From assembly GCA_024760905.1 (NCBI GenBank), contig CM045729.1, positions 57,461,080 to 57,525,079 of the forward strand: 64,000 bases of DNA, written 5' to 3'. The notes under the pieces are model-generated. The model saw nothing but the letters and a program-made list of their open reading frames with translations. It ran no database searches and was not told the DNA's origin. Made by a program: the position numbers and the translations under genes. This DNA is from Plotosus lineatus. Lineage: Eukaryota; Chordata; Actinopteri; Siluriformes; Plotosidae. This document shows positions 44,386-57,444 of this stretch, piece by piece; position 1 is the stretch's first letter; each line of letters opens with the position of its first letter.

Positions 44386-44832
44386 TGTTTAAGTGTTCTT
44401 CTTTTCTTATGTTTCTGTCAAACTTGTAAAAAAGTAAAATACAGAGGTTTTGCCATGACACTCTTAACTTTCAACATTGAGAAGATACAAATTAATATTC
44501 TTAAAATAGAGTACAGTATTTAACAAATTTTCTTATTGATGACAACAAAGGATGTTAAAATGCTGTACTTGCTGGGCCCAGTGTATGCCATTCAGAATAA
44601 TATAATAATAATAATAATAAAAATCCAATTAACTCAAGCACACAGAGCCTGTCATCAGCAAGAAAAATCAATGCCTTGAAAAAATAAAAGCAATATAATA
44701 TATTCAGACACCATCCAATATGATATCCCTAGCTATTTTTGCTAAAGTTGTTTTCTCTACTGGGTAGTTGATGGATTCGATTAAAGGATTTGTGGAGGAA
44801 AATGATTTGTTGTATGTGTACACTTGATATTA
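44386..44832. other. Unassigned; short (AAT)n
   Basis: (AAT)n near 44598-44620; no gene or element ends. Confidence 0.4.
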
Positions 44833-45235
44833 TGATAATATTTTAATGGGCAGCGGTGGCCTGGTGGTAAAAGGTGCCGGATCTATGATCCTAGGGTTGG
44901 GTGTTTGAGTCCCACTCTCCACAAGGTTTTCACTGTCGTGTCCCCCCCCCCACACACACACACACACACACAAGTTCAGTTAACTGGGTTATCAAAGGCC
45001 GGCCATGTCTGTCACCGTCTATGGTGCATGTAAAAGAACCATTGCTGACTTTTGACAACAGTAGGCTGCAAAGCCGTCAGTATGTTTCTGCCCCTTGCTG
45101 AAGGGTTGTGTCAGGAAAGGCATCCGACGTAAAAACCTATGCCAAATCAAACGTGCAAATCATTCGCTGTGGCGACCCCTGAGAAAAAAAAAGGGAACAG
45201 CCAAAAGGAAAAGAAGATTCTGATAATATTTTAAT
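44833..45235 (+). mobile_element. SINE1 with RTE-type tail, 15-bp duplication
   Basis: SINE at 44848-45220, bracketed by exact tgataatattttaat (44833-44847 and 45221-45235). The head is gggcagcggtggcctggtgg. The internal poly(C) has grown and been extended by (AC)n (44942-44972). The RTE-type tail is complete: gggttgtgtcaggaaaggca, tccgacgtaaaaacctatgc, cattcgctgtggcgacccct, gggaacagccaaaagg. Confidence 0.94.
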
Positions 45236-45890
45236 CTTTTTATATTAGTACACCTTGCTAAGGTTGGGGAATACACATGACTAATGAACTGCTTATATGA
45301 AATATTTATTTATTTGGAAACGCAAACCCTTTAATTTTAATAATTCTTAATTTTTAATAAGTCCTGCAGTATGGACTGTAAAAATTATACAGCAGAGGAA
45401 TGGGTGAAAGCAGACACTGCACATTTTCTGTTAATTTACCAGAGAAATCAATGACCCGTTTTCACATGTTAGCGCAAGCATCTGTCTGGACTCAGTGATT
45501 TCTCATGTAAGATTCACTGGAGTGATTAATGTGAGCAGATTACAGCAGTTATTCTATTTCTCTTCACTTTACATGCTTCCTATAGGCCTTAATGACCAAA
45601 GTACTCTCTAATTGTAGGATAATGAGCCGTGTCTCGATATGAATCATAGAATAACATGGACCTGACACATGAGACATTGTGCATGGAATTATTATATCTA
45701 CAGAACATACATTTTCATTTAAATTTGAAGAGACTGCATTCAAGGGAGTATTAAAAAATACAGAAAAACGTAACGTTTTATCTATGCTTTTTTCCCAAGA
45801 AGTCTTGCAGTCTTGATCATGGGTGTTACATAAAGATTAATTCATAAATTCATGAGTGTAGGGATGCACATGTCTACATGCTAATAGGAT
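45236..45890. other. No recognised repeat; possible low-copy sequence
   Basis: About 45400-45680 has none of the repeat phrases in this window and balanced composition with several TAAT cores. No coding frame. Confidence 0.4.
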
Positions 45891-46060
45891 CGTCACTAAT
45901 CCAAATCCTCAATCCAACCCCCAAATTCACTTTCACGCTCTCATCTGGGGCAATTTGGAATGCCAAATTTGCTTAATACGTATACATGTCTTTGGAATGG
46001 GGAGGAAACCAAAGTACTGGAGAGGGGAAACACTTGCAAGCATTGGGAAACTGGTGTTGG
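45891..46060 (-). mobile_element. SINE2 fragment, old
   Basis: caatttggaatgccaaattt, catgtctttggaatggggag and gaaaccaaagtactggag match the middle of SINE2 on the minus strand. Confidence 0.6.
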
Positions 46061-46655
46061 AAGTACATCACATAGGGTACAGTATAGCATTTTTCTTGAT
46101 CACCAAAAAAATTACATTTAAGTCCCATCTGACCAGCGGACCCTCTTTCAAGTGTTTGGGGAGTGTCCCACATGGCTTTGGTGAACTCGAAACATGCTTT
46201 TTTCCCCTCCACCCCTCTGTAAAGCTCTGTTCTGTGAAGTGTATGACTAAAGGTGGTCCAATGAACAGACACACCAGTCATTACTGAAGCGTTATCCTTC
46301 CAGGGTTACCTTTGCTCCTTTTGTTGCCTCTCTGAGTAAAGTCCTCTATACCTGCTCTGTGCATTTTGGTGGACTGTCCTCTCTATGCAGGAAAGTTATC
46401 TTCCTATTTTATGATGTTGGTTTAATTGTGCTCCGTGGCATTTTCAATGTTTGCAACTGTATTTATTAGATGAGCTTGCATGTACTGTATAACATCAGCC
46501 ACTATATGGTCAGGTGTTGTGTTACCTGACCAGAGTAAAAAGTGCTGATGTAACATACCATTGCAGATTTATACCCCTTTCGCTGTTATAATAGCCTACA
46601 CCCTTCCGTGAAGTGTTTTCGTTAAATTTTGGAGCCAGACTGATTTGCCCATTCA
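46061..46655. other. Unassigned
   Basis: No repeat or coding evidence recognised. Confidence 0.4.
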
Positions 46656-46747
46656 CATTCAGTCAGACACTCGTTTGCCAAACTGCTTACTCCTATTTAG
46701 GGCCACCTTGATACTGGGAAAAGGCAGGCTAGACCCAAGCTAGATCA

Positions 46748-46801
<54 letters not shown>

Positions 46802-47145
46802 AAAAACATTTATTTACTGCTGTTATGCTGAAATGTTATAATTTGGAAATGGGAGGTTCATTTTATTCATTTTCTGAGACATGTTACCCTTTATTTGGGG
46901 GTCTCAGGAACGCTGTGTAGCCATTCCGAGCTGACTCCTTTGCTGGACGGCTCACCAGTACATCACAGGGCCAACAAACACAACCATTCACACTCATTTT
47001 CAAACCTGAGACGATTTTAAACAGGCAATAATGCTATTTTTTCCTATACTATATTAATACCACCCGGAAAATTATTGCCACTACCTTTAACCCATCTAAA
47101 GTGGTACATTCTCACACACACACACACACACACACAAAACAGTCA

Positions 47146-47239
<94 letters not shown>

Positions 47240-47475
47240 TCGGAGTAGTGGGCTGTCAAACATACTGGGGCACACAAAGAGTAACCCCAACTGCTCTCCA
47301 GGAAGCTCCAATGTGTGTGGCATGTCTTTGGTCTGTGGGAGAAAATTCGAGTACCTGGAGGAAACCTTCGCAAACAAGAAAACCTCAAACAGAAACTCCC
47401 TCACCAGCATAATAGGTCAAATCCAGAACTTTCTTGCTGTGTGGCAGAATTCCTTTACCATACACTTCTTTGCCA
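46656..47475 (-). mobile_element. Cluster of old SINE2/L2 pieces with three (CA)n tracts
   Basis: Minus-strand SINE2 tails at 46656-46749 and 46860-47010 and a SINE2 head/body at about 47250-47475 (catgtctttggtctgtggga, gagtacctggaggaaacc). CA tracts lie at 46750-46799 and 47113-47234 (the latter interrupted). The tracts sit where SINE2 body and L2-type tail meet. Confidence 0.65.
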
Positions 47476-47769
47476 CCTGGAAGCAAAAGTTAAAAAAAGT
47501 AAAGTTAAAGCCTTAATCTACTCTTGAGAAAACCAGAAACTTTAACAATACTCTTCTGCTATGGCTCCAGTGGAAATCGTTGGCATTGGATTAATATGCC
47601 GCAGCCAGCCTGATGCTGCTGGTCATGATATAAATGATGATGCAATGCAGCACAACTACTGACACCTACATAACAGAATACTCATTCTGTGTACTGTGTA
47701 CTGTATACTGCATACTACATACTGCACAAAAACATGCTTTTGCAAAAAAGTGTAAAAAATAGTATCACC
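47476..47769. other. Unassigned
   Basis: Includes a short tactgcatactacatactgc repeat near 47700. No gene. Confidence 0.4.
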
Positions 47770-47882
47770 TCACTCACTCACTCACTCTTTTGCCAAACTA
47801 CTTACTCCTATTTTGGGCCACGGGGAGGCTGGAGTCAACCTCAGTCGACACTGGGAGAAGACAGGGTACACCCTCGCTAGAC

Positions 47883-47963
<81 letters not shown>

Positions 47964-48195
47964 CACCACCACCACATTACCATTCACACCTAGGGGGAAT
48001 TTGGAACAGACAATTAACCTAATGTGCATGTCTTTGGATCACAAGAGGAAATTGCATTACCCGGAGGACTCCCACATAAACATTGGGAGAAAAAAACAAA
48101 CTCCACATAGAAACGTTCTCTCCTTGGACTCAAAGCTAGAATCTTGTTGTTGTGAGATAGACATGCTAAACACCACACCACCATGCTGTCCATAG
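47770..48195 (-). mobile_element. SINE2 with L2-type tail and internal (CA)n
   Basis: L2-type tail on the minus strand at 47790-47883 (tgggccacggggaggctgg on the plus strand), (CA)n at 47886-47968, SINE2 body and head from 47990 to 48195 (cctaatgtgcatgtctttgg, attacccggaggactcccac, caccaccatgctgtcc). Confidence 0.82.
47886..47968. repeat. (CA)n microsatellite inside SINE2
   Basis: About 80 bases of CA at the body-tail joint of SINE2. Confidence 0.97.
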
Positions 48196-48299
48196 TATAA
48201 CTTATTAGATATATACGCTATTATTTTGTGAATCATCAGGTTTCATGTGGTTTTAACAGGAGCCGGACTTTGGTGAGCTCAGACACTAATGTTGGGTAA

Positions 48300-48510
48300 G
48301 GAGGGTTGTGGTGCCGTTGACATTCCATTCAATGCCAGAATTGTTTGGTTGGGTTGAGGTCAGGGTTCTTTGTGGCGCATTGAAGTTCTCCCATTTGAAA
48401 ATCGGCAAACCATATTTTCAGGGGCCACACTTTTCTCACAGGAACATTTCCATGCAGGAAGATGTTTGGATACCTTCATTCAAGTGGCTTGTGGTACAAT
48501 TGCCAATGAC
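48300..48510. repeat. Dispersed DNA-element fragment
   Basis: ttggttgggttgaggtcagg, cccatttgaaaatcggcaaa and acatttccatgcaggaagat read like part of a common fish DNA-element consensus. I cannot name it and see no ends. Confidence 0.4.
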
Positions 48511-48890
48511 TTTAAGACACAGGTGTCAAACTCGAGGCCTGTGGGCCAAATCTGGCCCTCCAACTCATTTTATATGGTCTATAAGAGCGTTTAAAGAATA
48601 TGATTATCGTACATTTTTACATGGACCATTACCAGGAAACCTAATTCATAATCCTTCCACTAAGTGGCAGCAACCTATTTCAAGAAAACAACTAGTCATA
48701 CATGATTCAAGAAGGATTATGCAGAAACGCCATACCAGTTTGTCTGTTGAGCTTTGTCCGATAATGCGAGTGTAATTTTGCCATGCATGTTTTATGGTTG
48801 CCCTTTTTAGAATACATGTTCAATGATTATTCTGCCCTCAGTCACCTTGAAATTTGGGTTATGTGACCCTTAATGAAAATATTCACCATC

Positions 48891-49221
48891 CCTGCTTCAT
48901 GCTTGTAGGGCCAGTGGTGTAGTGATGAGGGTGCTGAACTCATGATTGGGAGGTTGTGTTCAAGTCTCAGTTAGCCCCCCACTGTGCTAAGACCCCTGGG
49001 CATGGTCTTAACCACAAGTGTGCCTCTGTTCACCCACAGCAGTATAAATGGGTACCAATAAAAATATACCGGGATGGTAACCTGTGATGGACTCGCGTCC
49101 CATCCAGGAGGAGTTGAACTGGTTGCTTCACGCTACAGAAACCGGGGATAAGCACCACCCTGATGAGCCACTGGCTCGGGGTAAAAACCCCAACGGACTT
49201 TACCTTTACCTGCTTCATGCT
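48891..49221 (+). mobile_element. SINE3: third tRNA-headed SINE, 13-bp duplication
   Basis: SINE at 48904-49208, bracketed by exact cctgcttcatgct (48891-48903 and 49209-49221). The head is gggccagtggtgtagtgatg with B-box ggttgtgttcaagtc. The body includes gggatggtaacctgtgatgg, gtcccatccaggaggagttg and aaaccggggataagcacc. The tail is ggactttacctttacc. It differs from SINE1, SINE2 and SINE4. Confidence 0.9.
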
Positions 49222-49479
49222 ATCAGTTTAGGAAAACTTAATTTAAGTAGGTGTAATGGTGGGTGAGGTCTCCACAAAATGTTTGCTCATACCATGTACA
49301 GTTCTTAATTATGACTTAATCCCATAACCTTTATTCTTACACTCAATACAATATGCATCCAGGGAGGATGTTCCATCAAACTTTAACTGTTGACCCCCCC
49401 CCCAAAAAAAAAATCTTTCTTAAACACGCATATTTCGTGACATTCCTGAAAAGCGAAACGCGCTCTTGAAAGTATTTCG
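49222..49479. other. Intergenic sequence just upstream of the cask promoter
   Basis: AT-rich, with a C-run/A-run at about 49395-49412; then the CpG content rises sharply. Confidence 0.5.
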
Positions 49480-50409
<930 letters not shown>

Positions 50410-50741
50410 TAAGTGTCACGTTGAAGGTGTGTTCCAATCCCCACCTGGCTGTAGGCTCCCTGCGTGGAGAGGAAAAGAGGAAAACGAGGTGTTTGTGTGC
50501 TCCCAGCGAGGGTGCATCCTTCCTGCCTTGTGTCATTCATTCATCTATACATATAGATCCTTAATAGGGCAGATAAAGGTACATCACCTGGTGAGGGCCA
50601 CCCATGGACCATTTTTCAGAGCTTTCCTCTACAATTAAATTAACTATATGTATATGACCTGTATCTGGGCGTGTGAGGCTGCAACCTGGATGAGCTGCCA
50701 GCATTAAACTGGTCTCTCTCGCATTCATATATACAGTAATT

Positions 50742-51080
50742 TCATTCATTCATGTAATCGCTTAATCCTAATCAGGGTTTTGGGGAGGCTGGTGCCCATC
50801 TCAGCCGACATATGTGAGGGCAGACTAAACCCTGGACAGCTCGCCAGGCCATCGCAGGGCGGAAACACGCTGACCGCTATGCATCTACTCGTGTCGAAAG
50901 TCAGCAGTGATTCTTTTACAGCCTCACACCAGAAACAGTGAGAACACATGGCTGGCCTTTGATAACCCATTTTTTTTTTTTTTTTTTTGGGGGGGGGTAC
51001 AGACAGTGACAACCTGTTGAGAATGGGTTTGAACCCCAACCTTAGGGTCAGTGACCCAGCACCTTTAACACCAGCCCCCC
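50742..51080 (-). mobile_element. SINE1 with L2-type tail (in cask intron 1)
   Basis: Minus strand: decayed head near 51075, B-box ggttggggttcaaaccc, poly(C) expanded with an A-run (complement at 50970-50996), body, then cgatggcctggcgagctgtc ... ccctgattaggattaag and cattcatt-type end. Confidence 0.9.
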
Positions 51081-52781
51081 CAAACACACACACTCACACA
51101 CACACACTCCTTCTGTTAGAGGCATATAATATAGAATGGCCAGTCTGTAGGTATTTATAGAATATATATTTTGGGAGATGTAGGGGTGGGGATCAGGTCT
51201 GTGCAAACTTTTGGCCACATAAGTGAATATTGTATGCTCTTAATTCTGCCTGTGTTATTACTCTGGGACCCTTTTTCAGATATTACATCCTTTAGACTCT
51301 AACTGCTGTTCAGAAGTTTTCAAAATCTATTGAAGGTCTTTTGTGGTTATTTTTGATAGTTTTTAGCATTTATCCTACATTGACTGGTTTATGTTCACCT
51401 CCTCATTCCCTAAAATCATACTGGAATTCCGTGGTGTTTGAGTGCTATCTTTGAGCCCCCTCATGACCCACTGACACCCTGCACACGAGGAACCAAGGTT
51501 CGGAAAGTGCCGGTTTGTAGATAAGCTCCGTTGCCATTGCATCACTTGCTTTTCGTACTTTCCACTGTGAAGTGCTTACTACAAGTAAAATTACAGTAGA
51601 CGGTACCATGCCAGGGGGAAATATAAAAAAAAAAAAAAGTGCAGTTTGGTTATATGATTTCTGAGAGTGTATGCACTGGGATTTTGTTGAGAGATTGAGC
51701 ACATGGAAGCAGTGGAAAGGAGAATGCATGTTGGATAAAGGGTCTTTTTATAGTTTTACTTTTTAGGAGCACAAGTAGAAAAAGTCGGCCGTTTAATACA
51801 CTCATTAAGTTGTGCTGTTATTTTTATTTTTATTTTTTTCTGCAAAGTGGTTGTGCATATTTTCATACCTTGTTCTCATCCTGACCAATCTGTTCAGGAC
51901 CATGATGTGTGTTATGCTGGGAAAAGAAGTGTATTCTTTTTAAATTTCTCACCTTCATTCTTTTCTATCAATATTTTCTTTTGTGGTTTCGAGTTAACTG
52001 TAGAAAATGATATCCACATTGATCTAATCTGTCGTACAAGTTTGGTGACTCTGGGAAGTTTTGTCACGTGGGTGGGCCTGCACATGTATCGGCAGGCTTA
52101 AGGTTCTAGACTTTTGTAGTGAAAACCAGCATGGATTCTTCCTGTGAAAGGAATTTTGTATGATATACATATATGGAGGAAGGATAGTTATTGTCTGGGG
52201 TGTTATTAGCGATCTTGCAGTGCCTCCCTTCCCATTCAGCACTCCTGGTTGAAAGTGGTTTAATATCTAGCAAGCTGATTAACGGGAAGAGAAAAAGACC
52301 AAAAAATGCACCGACATACTCATGCAGGTTGGGGAAAATAATAGAGGACATTTCTATGCTATCCAAAAAATATTGAGTGATTAACAAAATCTTGTTTTCT
52401 CGAGGTGTGGCTGCTGCTATCCAATTTCATATGATGTTTCAAACCAGTTTTACTTAAACTTCCTCTCTCACTCTGTATTCGTGCCTCAAGTAAAGAACAG
52501 TAAAAACACTTGGAGGAAGGGAGAGAGAGAGAGAGAGAGAGAGAGAGGGACCCCTATCATCTGGATGATCCAAACATGGTGTGTGTTTACAGTGAAACCC
52601 TCTTACTGATGCACTTACCAATATAATGGAACAGGAAGACGAGATGATTTTTCAGTTTTTTTTCCTGCTTTGCCATTTTAAGTCAGAACATGCTTTTTAC
52701 ATTCATTTGCTCCAGTATGAACACACATTGTATATAAACTATTTCGTCATCATTTTAAATCCACAGAAAGGTTTTATTATA
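51081..52781 (+). other. Intronic sequence, no recognised repeat ends
   Basis: Unassigned apart from (GA)n at about 52528-52547 and a short stretch at 51480-51560 resembling the promoter (gctccgttgccattg versus gctccgtcgccattg at 49539). No exon-like conserved frame. Confidence 0.45.
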
Positions 52782-53214
52782 CAGGGATCCCTTGCTACTT
52801 CGCGTTTCAATTCATGTGGCTTCAGTGCCTCGTGGTGTTTTTTAATATTCATCGAATTAAAAAATAATGAAATCAAGGAAGAATTGGGGGGGGGGGGTAA
52901 GGAAAAGGCCACAAAACAAGGACAATTATGCAAAAGAAGAAAAACCAACCCAAAACCCCCCATCAGAACTACTTAGATTTTTATGTGAGATGTACATCTG
53001 TGTGTGCATCTGTATGTGTCTGTATTTATATTTTATTTACATATAATGCATTATTTTTGAATGTTTGTTATTATAAGCATTTATAGCGTTGAATATGTAT
53101 TTATTGATATTATATACACGAACGTATATGTCAGTCAGGGGCAGTTGATCCTACTTTGCGGAATTTCACGGGGAGTCTCGGTCCCAATTAACTGCAGAAA
53201 GTGAGGGATCCCAG
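52782..53214. mobile_element. MITE-A copy in cask intron
   Basis: Ends cagggatcccttgctacttc and agaaagtgagggatccc. Inside: atattcatcgaattaaaaaa, ggaagaattggggg and gaatatgtatttattgatat. TA precedes the left end. Non-coding. Confidence 0.85.
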
Positions 53215-53359
53215 TAGTAGGCAATTATTGAATGAGGGAATGTATGATATGGAGAATTATTCATTTGAGAAGTTGTGCTACACCCTCATAATTTTGAATA
53301 ATTCTCCATATTGTGTAATTGTTTATTATTCATTCAAGTTATTTCCAAAGTAGACAGTC

Positions 53360-53547
53360 ACATTACGCAGTGGTTACCGCTTCGCCTCACAGTAAGAAGG
53401 CCTCGATTCGATTTCCAGCTCAGGTGTTTCTGTGAAGAGTTTGATTGTTCTCCCCTTGTCTGTGTCGGTTTCCTTTGGGTACTCTGGTTTTCTCCCACAG
53501 TCCAAAAATATGCACAGTAGGCTAGTTGGTTGTTGCAAATCTTACTC

Positions 53548-53593
<46 letters not shown>

Positions 53594-53735
53594 TGTGTGA
53601 GAGAATGCTTGTGTGAGTGTTGGTCCTGCAATGGCATAGTGAGCTGTTCAGGGTGTACCCTGTCCTCACCTAGAGTTGGCTAAGATGGGCATCAGCCTCC
53701 CCCGACCCTAGTTAGCATTAAGCAGGTCGCAAAGT
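53360..53735 (+). mobile_element. SINE2 with internal TG/GA repeat and L2-type tail
   Basis: Head acgcagtggttaccgcttcg, B-box cgattcgatttcc, body gggtactctggttttctccc. A TG run then (GA)n follow at 53551-53600, then tcctgcaatggcatagtgag and the L2-type tail ending gcattaagcaggtcgcaaag. Confidence 0.85.
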
Positions 53736-53779
53736 GATCATTCAACTAATCTGATGGTGATGATGCAGTAATTCGGTTA

Positions 53780-54530
53780 TACCATGGCAATGATGCAATA
53801 CCAAGAATTATTTGATGGCTCTCCACCAATCAGTAATGATATCTGTGGATTGAATATCTGTCATGGAGTATTATGTGAGTCAGTATGTGACGAGTCAGTT
53901 CTGGAAGCTGATGTGTTAGAAGAAGGAAAAATGGACAAGTGTTTGGATCTGAATGACGTTGACAAGCGCCAAGAGATCCATCAAAGTATTTCCATAACTA
54001 CAAATCTAGTGGGGTGTTTCTGGAATACAGTGTTTAGTATTTACCAAAAGTGGTACAACGAACGACAAACAGTGAACAAGGAACAGGTTCTCAGGCACCT
54101 GGAACTCGCTGATAGTCGATGTAAGCCTGTGTGGTTTAATCTGAAGAAGAGTCCAAATGGCTGAAAAAGCAAGTACTGGATATAAGTGTCAGAACCCACA
54201 GTGTATTGTAGATTTCTGCAGGTGTGGCCATGTACCTGCAGATCAGAGTGCACATGCTTGACCCTTATCCACTGCTGAAAATATGTACACTGGACACGTG
54301 ACCATCAGATCTAGACGATGTAGCAGTGGAGGAAGATGGACTGGCCTGATGAAACATGTATTATTTCATGCCACATGGTCTGCTGAGATGACAATAGGAT
54401 GGATTATGTGAATTATGAGGGAAGCCACTGGAAGCAGTGTGATGCTTGGGTAATGTTCTGCTAGGAAACCTTGGTTCTTAAAATTCATGGGGATTCTGCA
54501 TTTTATGTTCTGACCGAATAACATAAATAC
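53780..54530 (+). pseudogene. Tc1-like transposase fossil (second family)
   Basis: An open stretch of 126 residues (53784-54164) carries DLNDVDKRQEI, LVGCFWNTVFSIYQKWYNE and RQTVNKEQV. These match the layout of the helix-turn-helix part of Tc1 transposases (LVGCSRSTVVSIYQKW type). Downstream, tgtagcagtggaggaagatg, gactggcctgatgaaacatg and aatgttctgctaggaaacct correspond to the first catalytic-Asp region and beyond. It is the same family as the fossil at 15501-15900. No ends remain. The open frame is chance survival, not a host gene. Confidence 0.7.
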
Positions 54531-55025
54531 TGTTACTGAGAGAAAATGATTTAATTAGTCTGAAGTTAAGTTTTAGTTCTCTGTCAGTATTGCAGTTATA
54601 TATTTAGCTCATGTTGTTTGTTTATTGGACAGGATTAATCAGTTAGGTGGAGAATTTGCAAAGCTGCAATCAATGCTGGCAATCTTGCTAATGTCAATCA
54701 GACTAAGCTGCTGAAGTAGAGAACCTCATTTCTCTTACTTACACCTCTCTCGCTCTCTCTCTTTAAGGCTGTCCCACCAGACAGCTCTCAGAGTGCATCT
54801 GCATCCCATACTACTTGGTATCATGACTCAAAGTGCTGTTGTTGGTGCAGGCGTTTTGTTCCACCAGTAATTTAGCAGCATCCACATTGATTCAATTTGT
54901 TGACTTAGTTCTTGGTGCACTTTCTTGGTTTGATTAAAAGCATGCACCCACATTAATACTTTAGTATCTTCCAGCTTTCTTCAGCACCTTGTTTGTTTGT
55001 TTTTTCATTTGTTTTTGTGTGATCT
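54531..55025 (+). other. Intronic, unassigned
   Basis: No repeat phrases recognised; about 54610-54840 is balanced and possibly low-copy. No coding frame. Confidence 0.4.
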
Positions 55026-56153
55026 TGAACCTTTTGTGGGGCAGTGATGGTCTAGTGCAGTGGTTCTTAACCTGGGTTTGATCGAACCCTAGGGGTTCGG
55101 TGAGTCAGTCTCAGCGGTTCGGTGGAGGTCAAGACACACACCCAACTCGTATTCATGACGACACGCCCCTCTTGGCCATCACTGGCTTAAGGTGATCACG
55201 CTACATTGCTCGGCCAATCTGTGCTGCAGGAAATTTGGTGTGCTCAGTTGTCGACTTGTGACTATCGTGATGGTACGTCGTGTGATTTCTTTCTTAATGT
55301 TTTAATCCATACTATGTTGAGCAAAAGAAGAAAGCGGTCGGATGAACATGTACAACATGGATTCACATATATAACGGAACATGATGGTAGTCAGCGTCGA
55401 AGTAGGATCAACCCCCACTGACTGACCTATACGTACATGTATATGTGTATGTAATATCACTAAATACATATTCAATACTATAAATGCTTATAATAACAAT
55501 TAAACATTAAAAAAATAATGCATAAGATGTAAATAAAACATGAATACACACAAATATGCTCACCTCACATAAAAATGTAAGTAGTTTTGATGGGAGGAGT
55601 TAATGAATAGTATTAGTTTTGTTCTTTGAACACAGTGATATTAATGCACGGCTCATTTTCATGCCCCAGTAAAAACATATACCTATGTCTTGAATTTGGA
55701 GAGGGAAAAAAAAAAAGAAAAAAAAGTTGTATTTTATTTTTCAATAAAGAAGGGTTCGGTGAATAAGTATATGAAACTGGTGGGGTTCAGTACCGCCAAC
55801 AAGGTTAAGAACCACTGGTCTAGTGGATAGGGCACAGGATCGCTGATCCTAAGGTTGGGGGTTCGAGTCCCCACAGGGTTCTCACTGTCCCCCCAGTGCA
55901 GCTAACTGGGTTATCAAAGGCTGGCCATGTCTCTCACTGTGTATGGTTAGAGAGGCACATAAAAGAACCATTGCTGACTTTCGAAAGAGTAGGCTGCAAA
56001 GCCGTCAGCGTGTTTCCGTCCTGCGATGGCCTGGCGAGCTGTCCAGAGTGTACTCTGCCCTCGCCCGAAGTTGGCTGGGATGGGCGCCAGCCTCCCTGCG
56101 ACCCTAATTGGGATTAAGCGGTTACAGAAAATGAACTGAACTGAACCTTTTGT
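55026..56153 (+). mobile_element. SINE1 with L2-type tail, split by a hAT element
   Basis: SINE pieces at 55038-55057 and 55818-56141. The SINE target duplication tgaaccttttgt lies at 55026-55037 and 56142-56153. The head ggggcagtgatggtctagtg is interrupted just after the A-box and resumes with gatagggcacaggatcgctg. Full body and L2-type tail follow. Confidence 0.93.
55058..55817. mobile_element. Non-autonomous hAT-type element in SINE1
   Basis: Inverted ends CAGTGGTTCTTAACCT (left) and aaggttaagaaccactg (right), flanked by the exact 8-bp duplication gtctagtg (55050-55057 and 55818-55825). Ends starting CAG and 8-bp duplications are the hAT signature. It is 760 bp with no transposase. Positions about 55404-55610 carry a MITE-A fragment. 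Confidence 0.93.
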
Positions 56154-56360
56154 TAAAATCTCAGCTTTCATTAATCGTCGCATAGTTCTAGATGTATTCA
56201 CGGCTGCATTAAACCAGTTCTTTGGTTACTCTTCTTTTATGGCTTATACAGGTGTGGTGCATGCAAACTGAATACCAACAGGTTTCTAGAAGCCCCAGAA
56301 TGGTAAGAATGCTTTTGATTGGATAATCCAACTGTGTGATATCTGATTACTCTGTATATA
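56154..56360 (+). other. Intronic, unassigned
   Basis: No recognised feature. Confidence 0.4.
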
Positions 56361-56860
56361 CAGGGATCCCTCACCTTCCGCGGTTAATTGGGACCGAGAT
56401 CCCCTCCGCGACTACCGAAATCCACGAAGTAGGATCACCCCTCCCCAACCCCCCTTGACTGATGTGTATATATACATGTATGTGTATATAATATCAATAA
56501 ATACATATTCAATGCTATAAATGCTTATAATAACAATTAAACATTTAAAAAATAATGCATAAGATGTAAAGAAAATATAAAAACACACGTATAGACGCAC
56601 GCACTCAGATGCGCACCTCACAACAATGTAAGTAGTTTTGGTGGGGGGTTTTGGGTTGTGTTTTTTTGTTTTGTGTTGGTTTAGGGTTTTTTTTTATTAT
56701 ATATTTTTGCATAATTGGCATTTTCCTTAACTTTTCCCCTATTCTTCCTTAATTTCCTTATTTTTTTAATTCGATGAATATTTAAAAAAAAAAAAAAAAA
56801 AAAAAACCCCGCAATGTGCTGAAGCCACAAATTGAAGCGCGAAGTAGCGAGGGTTCCCTG
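56361..56860. mobile_element. MITE-A copy, complete, opposite orientation
   Basis: Ends cagggatccctcaccttccg and gaagtagcgagggttccctg, flanked by TA on both sides. 500 bp, non-coding, with A-runs. Inverted relative to the copies at 52782 and 60871. Confidence 0.88.
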
Positions 56861-57411
56861 TACTCATTAGTGCCTAATGGCTAACAGTGACTGTGGTGCC
56901 TTCTATGAATGTGAGTGGAGTACAGAAGACGGATACCGGCATATGCAACAAGAGATTTCTGTGATTGTTTAAACTATTTTTTTTTTCTTTTTTCTGCACA
57001 TTGTCTGAGATTCCTCTTGAGAGTTGCAGTGACTGGCCTTGTTTCTGATATGCCATTCCTTCAGGAATCATTCTTTCTCAGTGAAACTCCAGTTGAAGTA
57101 TGGGCTCGCATAGTGCGGAACATTTACAGACATATAGTAGACGATCTGGATTATATTCTGATTCTGTTGAATGCTTGCTGAGTAGGCCTGTGAAATATGA
57201 CTGAAAAATCTATCATAAATGTTTAATTTCAGTAATTACTCACTATTATAATGAACTGTCTGTAATTGTTCCCTGAACAAAAAAATAGTTTAATATAACC
57301 ACTTTTTAATTTAAACACCTGTTTTTAACCATCAGTGCACTACACAAAGACGATAGTTAAGCTGACAGCACTTTAATTTGGTGGCTTATTTTTGGAAAAC
57401 AAGTTTGAAGA

Positions 57412-57444
<33 letters not shown>

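Noticed and set aside
53784..54164. Apparent 126-residue host gene
   Set aside because: Its best-fitting segments are a Tc1 transposase helix-turn-helix; the downstream DNA continues as Tc1 in other frames.
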